DNA of 64,000 bases from Paragorgia papillata. Taxonomy: Eukaryota > Cnidaria > Anthozoa > Scleralcyonacea > Coralliidae. Positions within the stretch are counted from its first letter, which is position 1. Each line of letters opens with the position of its first letter. This document shows, one piece after another, positions 31,044-42,671 of the stretch. The stretch is taken from NCBI GenBank assembly GCA_035771165.1, contig JAWNZC010000337.1, forward strand, positions 6,539,501-6,603,500, given 5' to 3'. A program made the position numbers and the translations under genes. Below the pieces are notes generated by a model. That model saw only the letters and a program-made list of their open reading frames with translations, ran no database searches and was not told where the DNA came from.

Positions 31044-32171
31044 ATGTATTCTCTATTTCCCATCATCGTCGCCCTTCAGCTTCAGCTTCTCTCTCTTTCT
31101 CAAGGCTTTCTGTTTGGTGGTGATGACTGCGATGATCAGAAGGATTGCGTCTCTTGTACGAGTCATGAAAGTTGGTCAGGCGACAATTGTCGATGGTGTC
31201 CAGGAGACCAGGCATGCCATGCGTTCGGTAGTATACAAAATCATTGCTCAAGTTCTGAGAACATCGTCAACAAAGCTGATTGCGGTAGTATCGTTTATAC
31301 TGACTATGACCGAAATTTGGCCTACAAAATGGTCTACCTCTCTGCTTTGGCCTACGCTGACGACGTCGCTAACTTCATAGCAAAAGCAACAGAGGTCAAC
31401 ACATTTCGTCTCGTTAAACAAGTCACGAAATCGTGTCCTGGGAATGCCGAATGTTCCGGATATACAGCTGTTTCTCACACAGAGAAAGTCATTGTGATCG
31501 CATTCAGAGGTTCGGAACATTCCGAACAAGTGATTAGCGAAGTTCTTAAAATACTTACAGAGCCTAAAGTTTCATTTCAAGCTGGCGGTAAGGTTCAAGC
31601 CTACTTCAACGATGCATTTCTAGAGATATGGAACGATCTGAAGACTGACGCTTACAATCAAATATCGAACTATCCAACCTACAAAGTTTGGGTGACTGGT
31701 CATTCTCTTGGTGCAGCGTTGGCATCTCTTGCAAGTGCAGTTATCGCATACGATGGTAAAACAACAAAGAACAACATGTTTCTTTACACCTTTGGTCAAC
31801 CGAGAGTTGGTAACTATGACTACGCCTTGGCGCACGACGAGTTGGTGTCAATAAGTTTCAGAATTATTCATTATCGTGATCCAGTTGTTCATCTTCCAAC
31901 TTGCGACAAGGCTCTGCCGGGAAGCCCTTGTATGTCATTTTTAGGCGGACCTTACCATCACGGTAAAGAAATCTATTATGGCGAAGAAATCATGACAAAG
32001 TCGTCGTCGTACATGAAATGCGAAGGATTGCCTCACAATGAAGATCTTAGTTGCAGCAACAATGTACTTAAATGGCTCCAGTGTTTCTCACCCGCAGAAA
32101 TCTCCAAATGCGTCGCAGATCACAAAATGTATTTCGGAATTTCTGTTGGGCGTTGGTGGGAGAACGTATAG
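31044..32171 (+). CDS. Secreted class 3 lipase with Cys-rich (PSI-like) N-terminal module
   Basis: A complete single-exon frame of 375 residues from ATG 31044 to TAG 32169-32171; the frame is open 21 bp further upstream but only to a TTG. Residues 1-20 (MYSLFPIIVALQLQLLSLSQ) form a signal peptide. Residues about 28-80 hold a Cys-rich stretch (CDDQKDCVSC, CRWCPGDQAC) typical of PSI/plexin-like modules. The alpha/beta hydrolase domain follows, with VIVIAFRGSE (oxyanion strand) and the nucleophile elbow GHSLG with Ser221. Asp279 sits in RDPVVHLP, and the catalytic His is 305 or 306 in HHGKEIYY. This is the full triad of fungal-type triacylglycerol lipases (class 3). The predicted enzyme hydrolyses lipid esters outside the cell or in the gut or secretory lumen. 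No intron is seen, so a retroposed origin is possible, though no poly(A) trace was found. No clear AATAAA lies within 100 bp after the stop. Confidence 0.93.
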   Translation: MYSLFPIIVALQLQLLSLSQGFLFGGDDCDDQKDCVSCTSHESWSGDNCRWCPGDQACHAFGSIQNHCSSSENIVNKADCGSIVYTDYDRNLAYKMVYLSALAYADDVANFIAKATEVNTFRLVKQVTKSCPGNAECSGYTAVSHTEKVIVIAFRGSEHSEQVISEVLKILTEPKVSFQAGGKVQAYFNDAFLEIWNDLKTDAYNQISNYPTYKVWVTGHSLGAALASLASAVIAYDGKTTKNNMFLYTFGQPRVGNYDYALAHDELVSISFRIIHYRDPVVHLPTCDKALPGSPCMSFLGGPYHHGKEIYYGEEIMTKSSSYMKCEGLPHNEDLSCSNNVLKWLQCFSPAEISKCVADHKMYFGISVGRWWENV

Positions 32172-33150
32172 CTAATAATTGTTTAATACCTGGCCCATAA
32201 TATCAGTTGTAACTGTCATTGTTTAGTTTGTTCTCTATATAGTTCTCCGAAGTTTAATATATAAGTTTGGATTAATTGTGAAACGAATATTGTTAGAATC
32301 TTTGGAAAATAGTCGCTGAATATTGAAGTTGTTGATTTACTGTAAGAAATTAAGAAAAAAGATCGTGACTGTTTTTCTTTACTTATTTTATAAACTAGAT
32401 TCGAATTTCCTAGTTCAAGTATATATCAGTGTGTATGTAAAGTTATTGTTACAAATATCATTGTTGCAAAACGTATTACTCGTGCTATCTGTGGTAGATC
32501 GAGTCTAGGTTTTGGCCAATTTCGTACTCAGAGCCTTCGCCGCGCATAAACGAAGGCTCTGGGAAACACGAACCTTTTTGCGCCTGCGCAACATCCGAGT
32601 GGAAAACACTGAAATCTTTGGACTGGTTCGAGAGTCCCACACAAAAGTTAAAATTATAAACATACTAGAAATACATAAACACAACAACCCCTCGCCCGCT
32701 TTTAATACGTTAAATATACATAAATAACCCTCCCCGATTAAACTGTTTTTGTATACAAATATAAACCCCTACCCTGCTGGCCTCCTTTACATCCTGTTTT
32801 ATCACTTTTATGAATGTAGTTTTTCTATTTTTGCCAATTTACAAAGCAATGTTTTATTCCAAAATAATAAAGCAGTGGCTGAGGAAAAACTTGTGTCACG
32901 ACCTAATAGCACCAGAAACTGAGAGCAAAAACAAACAATAATTACAGACGCTTATATCAAGGTGCCTATTAAACTGTTTGAATATAATTCCTCATGTTTC
33001 AAATATAATGTTGAACCTCAAAGAAAAACATCAGAACAGAAAAAAACCCGTAGGTAACAGCCTGAAAACTATAGGTATAAGAGAGGAAAAACTAACCAGG
33101 GAAGAACTATAAATGCAAAGTTTCACTCGAACCATGGAAAAAATGCCTGA
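32172..33150. other. Lipase 3' flank, no further gene seen
   Basis: AT-rich sequence. A hAT-like end pair lies at 32517-32573; other frames are short and without motifs. Confidence 0.5.
32517..32573. repeat. Short hAT-like MITE relic
   Basis: CAATTTCGTACTCAGAGCC at the left and GGCTCTGGGAAACACGAAC at the right resemble the CAACCTCGTACCCAGG family. No target duplication recognised. Confidence 0.45.
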
Positions 33151-33159
33151 GAAAAAAAA

Positions 33160-35072
33160 GAGCCTGTTTTAACTGAGTTTGATACTGAGAAGGTTTTGGA
33201 TATATAACAACTTTTCTGCGTCAGTCTTTAATCCTGACTCAGGTTCTTCTTTATCTTCTCCTTCAAAGTCTACTCTCAATTCTCTTGACTCAATAATTGT
33301 TTCTGAATCCTTAGTACAGTCTCTATTATCTAATTTGTCACATTCTAAGGCTACTGGCCCAGATGGAATACCTGCTTATCTCTTAAAACGATGTTCTGAA
33401 GTTATCGCTCCCTCCCTGACTGCTCTCTTCGAGTTATCTATCCAGCAGGGTGTAGTTCCCTCAGAATGGAAACATGCTAATGTACTTCCAGTCCCTAAGA
33501 AAAGTGATGTTCATGAAGTTACTAATTACAGACCAATTTCTTTACTATCCCAAGTCTCTAAAGTTCTTGAACGTTTGATTTTCAGTCAAGTTTCTTTTTT
33601 CATTAAGAACTCTTTATATGATCTCTAGCATGGTTTTCGCTATAATAGGTCATGTGTTACTCAACTTCTTAATATATTTCACGACATTGGTAGTGCCCTT
33701 GATGCTGGTAAAGAAATTGACCTCATCTATGTTGATTTTGCTAAAGCTTTCGACTCTGTCTCTCATAGTAAACTCTTATCCAAGCTGAAAACTTACGGAA
33801 TTGCTGGTCCTCTTTTTAAATGGTTTGCCGATTATCTTCATGATTGGAAACAGCGTGTTGTTGTTGTTGAAGGAGTTTCTTCGTCGTTCGTTAGTGTTAA
33901 GTCTGGTGTGCCGCAAGGTAGTGTGATAGGTCCTCTTCTTTTTATTCTCTATGTTAATGACCTTCCGGAGGTAACCAGCAACAGTACTGTTGCTCTTTTT
34001 GCTGACGACAGCAAGTGCTTCCGCTCAATTGAGTCACCAGCGGATAGAGATCTCCTCCAGCTTGATCTCGATGCTATGAGCAACTGCATGGTCACAGTCC
34101 TGGCAAATGAAATTTAATGTGTCTAAAACTCTCTTACTAAGGATATCCCGAAAACGTACTCAATCTAGTCATTCCTATCACCTCAACAACGAATTAGTTA
34201 AAAGTGTAACAAATCAAACCGACTTGGGTGTGGCCCCCCATATTGCTAAATGTGTTGCTAAAGCTAATCGTATATGCTTGGATTTCTCCGCAGGAACTGT
34301 ACTCAAATGGCAAATGTCCTTTGCCGTTGTCTACTCAATTTAGCGCTCGTCCGTTCTCACTTGTCTTACGGTAGTGAAATCTGCGCTCCTCAGGACAAGT
34401 CACGTGAGTTTTCACTTCTTGAGGGTGTTGAGAGACGAGCCACGAAATTCATACTCCAAGATTATGAATCGTCTTACACTGACCTATATCATATTGGCTT
34501 GAAATTAAGGATCTTCTCTTCTTTTTTAAGTGTAAACAAGGTCTCTACGATCTAGATATCTCCCGTTTTGTTGCTTTTTCTTCTATCCGCTCGTTTCGCA
34601 CTCGTTCAAGTCAAAACAACTTGCTTCAAGCCAATCCTTGTAGGACTTCTCTTTTTAGAAATTTTTTTTCAACAGAATTGTCTTTCTCTGGAACAATCTC
34701 TCTCTGATAGTTCGTAATAGTACTTCTGTTTCCATTTTTAAACATGAACTTTATATTCACCACTCTTCTAAGTTAGACTCCAGTTTCGTCGATGATAATA
34801 GACTGCGCACCTGGAAAAGTTTCTGTTCTAAATGTCGTTCTTTCAATCCAAGTTGTTGCCCTTAAATCTTTATTCTTATGTAATTTGTGTATTAGTTTGT
34901 TGGGGATTTTTATCGTGTGTTTACTTTTATTATGTAATTTTTTTGTTGGGTTGGTCTTCACATGGGACTCGTGTCCTGTTGATCATTCCTTCAATCATGT
35001 TCACGTATTACACTCTTTATTTACTGTATATTTGCATTATTGCATGGTTGTAAAGTTAATAAATAAAGTAAG
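33160..35072 (+). pseudogene. 5'-truncated non-LTR retrotransposon with broken reverse transcriptase
   Basis: The frame at 33179-33628 carries SHSKATGPDGIPAYLLK and EVTNYRPISLLSQVSKVLER, fingers/palm motifs of non-LTR reverse transcriptases. A TAG at 33626-33628 interrupts it. The same frame then resumes with IYVDFAKAFDSVSHSKLL (motif A, catalytic Asp), GVPQGSVIGPLLFILYVNDL (motif B) and LFADDSKCF (motif C, the FADD pair). Frameshifts follow near 34110 and 34290. Downstream parts encode HLSYGSEIC and LEGVERRATKFIL. The 3' end is AT-rich with AATAAATAAAG near 35062. Closest general type is Jockey/CR1-like. No endonuclease domain is present and the copy cannot be active. Confidence 0.88.
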
Positions 35073-35099
35073 TTCAATAGGAATCACTGCTTACTGCTA

Positions 35100-36320
35100 A
35101 ATTTTCGTTTGGCTCTTCTCAGATGCTGCAAACACTGCCATACGGGCTACGGCGTTTGGTTTCCGTGGTTTTCTCGTTCGGTTCTTAGCAAAAATCAATC
35201 AATTTTCTCTTCAAAATGTGAAAATCTGTTTGTGTTGATGTTCCTTTCAATTCACTCTTCTCTCTCGAGCCAAGATATATCAGTGCATAAGTCTTTTGCT
35301 GGCTTTGAACAGACACACGAAGAAACATCTTTTTGTTTTTTTCAGTCACATTTGGCGGCATCTTTTCCGATCTTTATAGCAATTTTTCATGCTTTTTCAA
35401 TGGTTTCTAGTCGTGTTTAGTATTGTTTGGTTCATCCCACTGCAACATCTCTTCTTAGCTTTCCTTTTTCGGTCATTTGTAAACCAATTTTTCTGACAAA
35501 GATTTTGTTTCGCTTGAGCCGCGAAAGTTGGCAATTTGATGTATATATATATATATACATATATACATACACACATACATACATATATACATATAAACAT
35601 CTCGCAGAATTTCTTTCCCACTCGCGTGTAATTTCGCGTGTAAGTGGATTCCACGCGTGTCGAGATTAGCACCATCACCGGGCTCCGGGCCTTCGGCCCT
35701 CCGCCCAGGCTCGGGGACTACCAAAAAGATAAGGTAGGTAATTTGTGTACGGCTTCTTTGCTAATATTGTAACATATTCTGAAATGCCCCCTTCGTAATT
35801 TTCATGACCCTTTTTTTAAAACACAAATTAAATGAATAGTCGAGTCTTACTTAGTCTTCACCGTCTGGTTGTTGTTGCCACGGTAGTTTCCACTTCTCTC
35901 GCAATGTTTACTGTAGCAAATTCACGCATGCGCAAACGTTTGGCAGCGGTGATCCACCTCCATTTATGCGCGGCGAATGCTCAATCAAATTGATCAAAAG
36001 GCAAACCTGTTCAAATTTTTGTCCACCTTACTCCAAAAGCTAAAGGAGAAAAGAACTTACACCTCGCTCAGTCACATGGCTAACAACTCACCAGAAGCAT
36101 GAATAGTAGCGGAAGTAAAAAGTGCAAAAATGCAAAATCGTGACTTCGAAACCCGTAGATTTCGAAATAGACTGACTGATTTTGTATTTTAACAGCCGTG
36201 AAGTATGCGCCGCTTTCAGCATTCGATCAATCAGTATCTTTTACCCAAGTCGACTTCCGCACTTTGCCAGTAGCCCGAATGAATGCCTGACCCAGGCGTC
36301 TTGTTTCCCTATTAAAATTT
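35100..36320. other. No gene recognised; microsatellite and GC-rich hairpin
   Basis: A (TA)/(CATA) microsatellite lies at 35541-35597. At 35678-35715 GGGCTCCGGGCCTTCGGCCC and following sequence can fold into a GC-rich hairpin. Remaining frames are short and unrecognised. Confidence 0.5.
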
Positions 36321-36324
36321 CGTT

Positions 36325-37187
36325 GTGTTCATATGAGAAACTGGGTTTGCCGAGATCTCGGTAGGCGGGATGAAATTTTGCTATAATTATGCACACATCG
36401 TCGGGCCCGCTTACCGGGATGAAGTAATTGTCGACAAAAAGTTAGTTCTTTTTGATGGGATTTAAGGTAGTTGAAGATTTTATTGTTTAAGTAATAGATA
36501 AATCCCGAGAAGCTTTATATCGCATACATACTGACGTTCGAGGGATATATCTGAGTTAATTTATTATTGAGGAGGTTTTCCAACATAGTTTTGTCTATTT
36601 TTTCCACCTTGGACAAAGATTTTCCTTGATTTTTTCTTCATTTCGTATCTAATATTATTCAAGGGCTTTATGCGATATAAAGCCCTTGGAAGAACAAAGA
36701 AAACCGACTCAATAATAAATTAATGGAATATAAATCTCAATTGTATAATATATTAAAATATCATTAATAATTCATGACGAAAATTCAAAAGAAATCAATA
36801 CGTAGCAGTGGTTGTAAATAGGATACAGCATCGTCCTGATTTACATAAACTTTAGCTTCGATTTTCTCGCCTAAAATAGACCGTATCCCCAAAATTCGCA
36901 GCCGAGCTGTATCTGATTTACAAGGCGAGCTGATACAGCTGATCGGCTGCTCATGCTGTATCTATTACATAAATTATAAGGATTAATTTTGAGGCAAACA
37001 AATCTGTGCAATACAACAGAATTGAGGTCCTTGATGACTGATGTCTTGTCATGGATCGTCGGACAAGCTAATTTTATTCATGATTTCTTCTCGGTAGGCG
37101 GGATGAAAACTACCATACGAACACAAGACAGACTTCGTCTCGCTTACCGGGCCAGCCCGCTTACCTGGATCATATGAACATCCCCTA
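36325..37187. repeat. Probable TIR element with GTTCATATGA ends
   Basis: GTTCATATGAGAAACTGGGT at the left; ACCTGGATCATATGAACATC at the right, with GGTAGGCGGG/ CCCGCTTACC motifs inside. A smaller foldback (TAATTTATTATTGAGG near 36558 against CTCAATAATAAATTA near 36708) is nested within. Confidence 0.45.
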
Positions 37188-37507
37188 ATTTTTTAATAAT
37201 ATTGTTACTCAACCTTGTTCCAAGATGTTTTGTCTTAAAATTGCAAAATGATGGCAAAACTGGCCTTGTTATCAGTCTAATTAGTATCAGTCGGTTGATT
37301 CTAGAATTTTATTGGTTCATTTAAAAACTAGAATATAATTTTCAGTCTCCACCTTGACTTGCATGATATGTAAATTAACACTTAAACAATTAAACTTGGG
37401 GGAACAGATATATATTGTTTTGCATAATAGTTTTTTTTTGGGTAACTAAACGCTGGCAAGTGCAGACAAATTAGCCGAGATAACTTTTGTCAAATTTGAC
37501 CAAATTG

Positions 37508-37680
37508 ATGTTATTCTATGTTAGTAGTGTTTTCAGCTTGAAGTTGTTAAAGTTTTTTTTTGTTTTTGTACAAGCTGTCGTAAGTTTAGCTAAAGTGCAG
37601 TCCCGGGACGGGAAGCAGGCTATCATAAGTTAAAATCAAATGAAAACTCTGAGCTCCAGTCTCTAGGCATTACTCGAATC
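37508..37680 (-). repeat. tRNA-derived SINE, 3' part, split by a TIR element
   Basis: Minus strand carries the family body (ACAGCTTGTACAAAAAC, CTTCAAGCTGAAAAC). The head half resumes at 39223, across the 1.5-kb insertion. Confidence 0.8.
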
Positions 37681-38229
37681 CTGCCTCCTCCACAGGCCCT
37701 ATTGCATCATGGACAGGACACACTGTTTAGAGGGCCTGCCAGATCCTGTAAACAAAATGGTGACCGATCCCATTATGCACAGCGAGACTAGGCCCTATAT
37801 AGAGGCGATAGTTTTGAGAGGGCCTGCAAATTTTTTCCGGCCGCTGTTCAACAAACGTACGTCCAAGTTCTTTAAACACTGTGACCCACCAGGAAATTCG
37901 GTCTAAACTTTCTTACAGATCATGACAATGAAGAAACCAATATGTTTTAGAATTACCGACCTTCTGCCAATAATATTTTTAGTGACAAAAAGGAATTGAA
38001 GGGGGGGAAATATCTGCCGAACAAAAGCAAACTCGACGGTCAGGAACTGAGTAACAGGTTTTTTCGTATTGTTTTTTGGTTTATTTAGCTATCGAAGACT
38101 GTCAACTGACCAAGAGTTAATGAGATTTAATTTTGTTAAATTGTAGGCTATAGTGTAGCGTAATTCAAGTTTCAGTTGTTGTGGAATTGTGGAAACCGAA
38201 AAAGTATAAACCAAAGAGTCTCTGGGTAG

Positions 38230-38940
38230 ACATGGGAGGCGGGACGGGACGTTTGCCGGGATCTCACCATGCATGTAAATCTCTCTTATTTATCCCGTTC
38301 CGTTTATATGGAAAGATGTTTGCCGGGACGTTTTTCATCCCGGTTCGCTCAGCCGGGATCCTGGCAAATCCAAGACAATTTTTCTCATGTAATATAAACA
38401 CTCCGTCCCGCTTTGCCGGGACGATATTATGCTGACTTTGCAACATTTGTCATGTGATGCAAAAACAAAAATGCCTAGTCGTTTGCCACTCCGAACGTTT
38501 TCTCAAGAAATAGTCCACTGTAGAAGCTATGAAATATACTGGAAGAAAGATAATTCATCTGGCTACAAAATACGTACAGTTTATCCGACCAAATAGCTTA
38601 GTTTTCTTAAAAAAGCGAAATACCGAACATGTCCAAATAATAGCGGCTATTTTGAAATTCTTTTTCGTATGTATTATAATCTGTCTTCTTCGAATGTTTT
38701 CTTGAGAAATAAACCACTGTAGAAGCTATCAAATATACTGGAAGAAAGATAATTCATCTGGCTACAAGATACGTACAGTTTATCCGACCAAATAGCTTAG
38801 TTTCCCTAAAAAAAGCGAAATACCGAGCATGTCCAACACGAACTAGAGATGCTTGTTGAACGTCCCGGGTGGTAGAACTCATGTAAACCCGGGATGAAAA
38901 ACGTCCCGTCCCGGCAAACGTCCCGTCCCGCCTCCCATAT
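38230..38940. repeat. Foldback element nested in the 1.5-kb TIR element
   Basis: ATGGGAGGCGGGACGGGACG and GTTTGCCGGG at the left face CCCGGCAAACGTCCCGTCCC and GCCTCCCAT at the right. Confidence 0.85.
38492..38836 (+). repeat. Direct duplication of about 145 bp inside the nested element
   Basis: 38492-38636 and 38691-38836 share CACTGTAGAAGCTAT, AATATACTGGAAGAAAGATA and ACGTACAGTTTATCCGACCA with about 90% or better identity by eye. Confidence 0.9.
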
Positions 38941-39222
38941 AAACAGCCCCTATTTTCGTTGATTATTCCGGCCGAAAGTTGACAAAGTTCAACCGTAATT
39001 GCTTTCTTCAACAATTCCTGCATTTTAAAGCTAGGATTCGTATGTAATAAGTCTTCAATGGCCTTCAAAATCTTCGGATATAGCCATGGCTATTAATAAT
39101 GTAGTTAATTATGCAAATATATTCCGTGCCAAGTTTTGCCAAATTTTTTACAGGATCTTGCAGGCCCTAAATTCGGCGTGTGTGTCCTGTCCATGATGCA
39201 ATAGGGCCTGTGGAGGAGGCAG

Positions 39223-39300
39223 ACTCGAATCGACAACCTTCCAATTGCCAGCCGGACGCTCTATAACTATTGAGCCACTGGAACTCAGATGGACCGCTTG
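39223..39300 (-). repeat. tRNA-derived SINE head (other half of 37508-37680)
   Basis: Minus strand CAGTGGCTCAATAGTTATAG then GCTGGCAATTGGAAGGTTG and TCGAGTC form A- and B-box-like sequence. Confidence 0.75.
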
Positions 39301-39414
39301 TTTTCGATATTTATACCTGGGAATTGTATCAAACCATGCATACGTGTGCGGTCACAAGTTCCTCTAGATCTTGGGCTACACGTCGCATTGTTTCAGTTTA
39401 TATTCAGTAATTGT

Positions 39415-39600
39415 TTTTCTATGTTAGTGGTGTTCTCAGCTTGAAGTTGGTAAATTTTTTTTCGTTTGTTTTTGCTGTACAAGCTGTCGTAAGTTAAACT
39501 CAGAGTAAAATTCTGAGCTCCATGCAGGGAGCTAGGACTCGAACCCATAACCGTTGAATGCCAGCCGGACGCTCTGGCCACTGCGCCACGTACGGTTTGA
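39415..39600 (-). repeat. tRNA-derived SINE, second copy
   Basis: Minus strand GGCGCAGTGGCCAGAGCGTC, then GGTTATGGGTTCGAGTCC and the body with ACAGCTTGTACAGC. The head is close to a Ser/Leu-like tRNA but lacks a closing acceptor stem. Confidence 0.75.
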
Positions 39601-39629
39601 CTGGTTCTCAGGTATAAATATCGAAAACC

Positions 39630-39760
39630 ATCCTATTGGCTGGCATTCGGAAGGTTGTGGGTTCGAGTCCTGTCTGGAGCTCCGAGTTTTTCTCTGAGTT
39701 TAACTTACGACAGCTTGTACAGAAAATACAAACGAAAAAAAATTGATGTTAATCTACTAA
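39630..39760 (+). repeat. tRNA-derived SINE, third copy (in duplication unit A)
   Basis: GGCTGGCATTCGGAAGGTTG then GGGTTCGAGTCC and the body to ACAGCTTGTACAG. Its partner in unit B is at 52310. Confidence 0.75.
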
Positions 39761-40324
39761 AAATTATGATGGAACAATGCGTAAACTTATTTTAGGAGTT
39801 GTTAAAAATGAAATTTGGTATCTTAATTTAGAGCTATTACCTGTACAACTTTCCTTGATATATTGCGTAAAAAATACGCGAAAAGAAGATTTCAACAGCA
39901 AGTGGAGAAAAAATTGTATTAAATGAGAGACTGGCAAAGCAATCACAATTTATGATAGCAGGCGAAAAAACGTCTCTATGAATCACAAAACACACACTTG
40001 AACTCGATCTATTCCAAAAAATCACAAACTGCAATGACAGAGAAACCGCATCCAAATCAATTAATACCTCCCACGTTCGCGAGGACGATACAGTAAAGCC
40101 TGGGATAGGATTTACTCTATCCCAGCGACCGCGAACGACCGCTAGCGACCGACAAACGACCAAATTGAAACCAAGGCTTAAACCGCGATCGAACCACAAT
40201 CGTCGTTACCGCCAAAATGGATATATTTGAGGCCATAGAAACGACAAAATACATATGTTAAACCAATGTCTATTTTATATTCACTAACATAATTATTCTA
40301 TGCATTATTTTACCATAAGTATAT

Positions 40325-41420
40325 TATATTTATTTTTTTATTAGTCGTGAGCGGGCGGAATCCTAGGCTTTCCTGCAATTTGATTGGCTACGTGCATGAG
40401 CGGGCAGTTTTTTACGATATCTTGGACCGCGGTTCAAAAAGTTATTTTTTTACATTCTGTCATTAAAATTGATCGATTTTCATAACTATTTCGCTTGCCA
40501 CAGAAAAAATATATTCAACAGAGAGCTATGGGGATGCAAATGAGTTCTATTATCCAAATGGTTTTGACAACTTGATGTGTAAACAGCGAATTTTAAAAGA
40601 AACGCTGGGAAAACTGTGACAAAGTAAAATTTACGAGCGATATTTATAAAGAAAACAGTTTAAAACGGTAGGAAAAACATACATAAACTTGTGAACCCAG
40701 TATTTTGAATCACTAAATGAAACTATATAGAAGTATATATAAAAAATCATACTACGAGAAGATAGAAAACCTGAAACCTTTTGACACTAAACTGTCTTTC
40801 TTCTGTTATCCAACCGCTATACTCAACAAAACCGCTGCAAGTCTTTACCTTTTAATAAAATATTTTCCACATGCCAACGTTATGTCCTTGAAACTTGAAA
40901 TTACAAATGGCTTACTACAAGCATTTTCGTCTTCAAACTCGAGGACCACACTTTCAATTTTCATGCAGTCAGCCAAATATTGAAAGCGACTTTCCAAGCG
41001 AACAGCCAAAAACGAGCAAACGATGAAGAAGAACGACGAAGAATCTTTATCAACTAAACTTTAAAAACACTTGGACTGTATTTTGACTTCCCTTCGTAAC
41101 TAGATCTTCAAGTTTTGAATGTTTTTTTTTTATCACAAAAAAAGTTTCCAAGCTTCCCTGTCAGACTGCATGTCGGCAGCTGTTTACTCTCGAACGATAA
41201 ACTTTGGACTTTTGAATATCACGTGATCGTCATCTCGATTACGCGCAACTTGATTCAATTATGTTAATTTATCTGATTATGTAACAAAAAAATAAAATAA
41301 GTTATTTACAGTTTTGGTCGGTTCGAACAGAAAAATATTTGCCCTCGGTCTAAAAAATGACCTAGGGCAAATATTTTTCTATACGGACCTCCCAGCCGGT
41401 AAATAACATATTTATTATTT
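40325..41420. repeat. About 1.1-kb insertion present only in unit A
   Basis: Unit B runs directly from CCATAAGTATAT to ATTACGTGATATACAGAC; unit A has 1.1 kb between these. The block begins GTCGTGAGCGGGCGGAATCC and ends with a palindrome (AGAAAAATATTTGCCCTCGG against GACCTAGGGCAAATATTTTT). No recognisable protein. Confidence 0.75.
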
Positions 41421-41767
41421 ACGTGATATACAGACAAACTGTTTGTGCGGGCTGAAACATTGGCAATTATACTAATACTGTTTTAAGGTTCTATCTATCA
41501 TACATTTTTATTGTATAAAAGGCCAACATATAGGTATGCAGATAAAGTGAAAGGTAAACAAAAAATTATATATATTACGTGATATACAGACAAATTGTTT
41601 GTGCGGGCTGAAACATTGGCAATATATTAATACAGTTTTAAGGTTCTATCTTGATGATGTATAGTGAGTTTTTACTTGAAGAGATGGATTTCTATATAGT
41701 TACATGCATCTGTCATACATTTTTATTGTAAAGGCTAACATATAATATGCAGATAAAGTGAAAGGTA
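41421..41767 (+). repeat. Local tandem duplication in unit A
   Basis: ACGTGATATACAGACAAA and GTTTGTGCGGGCTGAAACAT occur at 41421 and again at 41577, each followed by AAGGTTCTATCT and GCAGATAAAGTGAAAGGTAA. Unit B has one copy. Confidence 0.85.
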
Positions 41768-42297
41768 ATGTCAAGGCTCCAGGGACTGAGTTCTAGATTG
41801 CAAAAACTTAATGAAATTGTGTTCCGGTGTCGCGATTTCAAGATGACAGCACCTGACAGATTTCCCATGGCTGCTCCTTATAAATTTTTGCCATGCACCC
41901 TCTCCAGAATTAATGAGCGTGGTTTTCGCGAAACTATTATTTTACTAACGTTGATTCCGCATGAGCGGAATGGAAGCTGATCGTGTACTGAAAGCGGACG
42001 ACCTCGTCTTCCTATACGACAGCTACAAACGATAAACTAAATCGTACCTTGTAGAAAAGCGACGTTCATGAAGTCACCTGAAAACGACTGTTTACAAACG
42101 ACTTAGTATTTGTAGGGTGTTTTCTATCGAAGAGATGGCAAAGATCTCCATTTTGGACTTCCTGGGCCTTGACATTGCCTCTTTAAACAGCTCAAATAAA
42201 TTTAATGACCGGATGTCAAACAGATCGACATAATAGTTTGTTTGGTCCAACGAAATATTAATTGTCTTCTCATTGTACAAAAGCAGGATTAAATATT

Positions 42298-42657
42298 ATA
42301 AATAAAGTATTAGTTGTCTTCTCATTCTACCAAAAAAACAGTATAACTTTTTGGATTCATCTAAGCCCGATATGGCAAAATATTCAAGTCGAAAATTCAA
42401 TATTGGGCGAGACCGAGGGTCGAGCCTAATATTAAAATTTGAGACATAAATATTTTCCATATCGGGCGAAGATGAATCCAATAGGTGTTTTATTATATCG
42501 AACAAATAATCGTGCAATTGGCAAGTAAATAAACCTTGTGCACCTGTCCAAAGGTTGCTGTCCAATATGTAGTTGTCCTACATCATAAAATATTGGGCTG
42601 GCACGTGACGCTAATGTAGACATTTGATTGGACGACTATTTGTGAGGGTATAATAAC
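42298..42657. repeat. Insertion next to the stop codon of gene copy A, 10-bp direct flanks
   Basis: ATTAAATATT flanks the block at 42288-42297 and 42658-42667; unit B has the uninterrupted site. The inside contains TGGATTCATCTAAGCCCGAT against ATCGGGCGAAGATGAATCCA. The first ~40 bp look like a partial copy of the sequence before the insertion (TTGTCTTCTCATTCTAC), so a small tandem duplication may have preceded it. Confidence 0.8.
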
Positions 42658-42671
42658 ATTAAATATTGCAA

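Larger units (their letters stand above)
37681..39222. repeat. TIR element, 1542 bp, 9-bp target duplication, inserted in a SINE
   Basis: CTGCCTCCTCCACAGGCCCT...AGGGCCTGTGGAGGAGGCAG with TIRs of about 75 bp. ACTCGAATC is duplicated at 37672-37680 and 39223-39231. Long TIRs and a 9-bp duplication suggest a Mutator-like group (inference). No transposase frame was recognised. Confidence 0.9.

Noticed and set aside
39520..39600. tRNA gene on the minus strand
   Set aside because: It continues into the same SINE body found in the neighbouring copies, so it is a SINE head.
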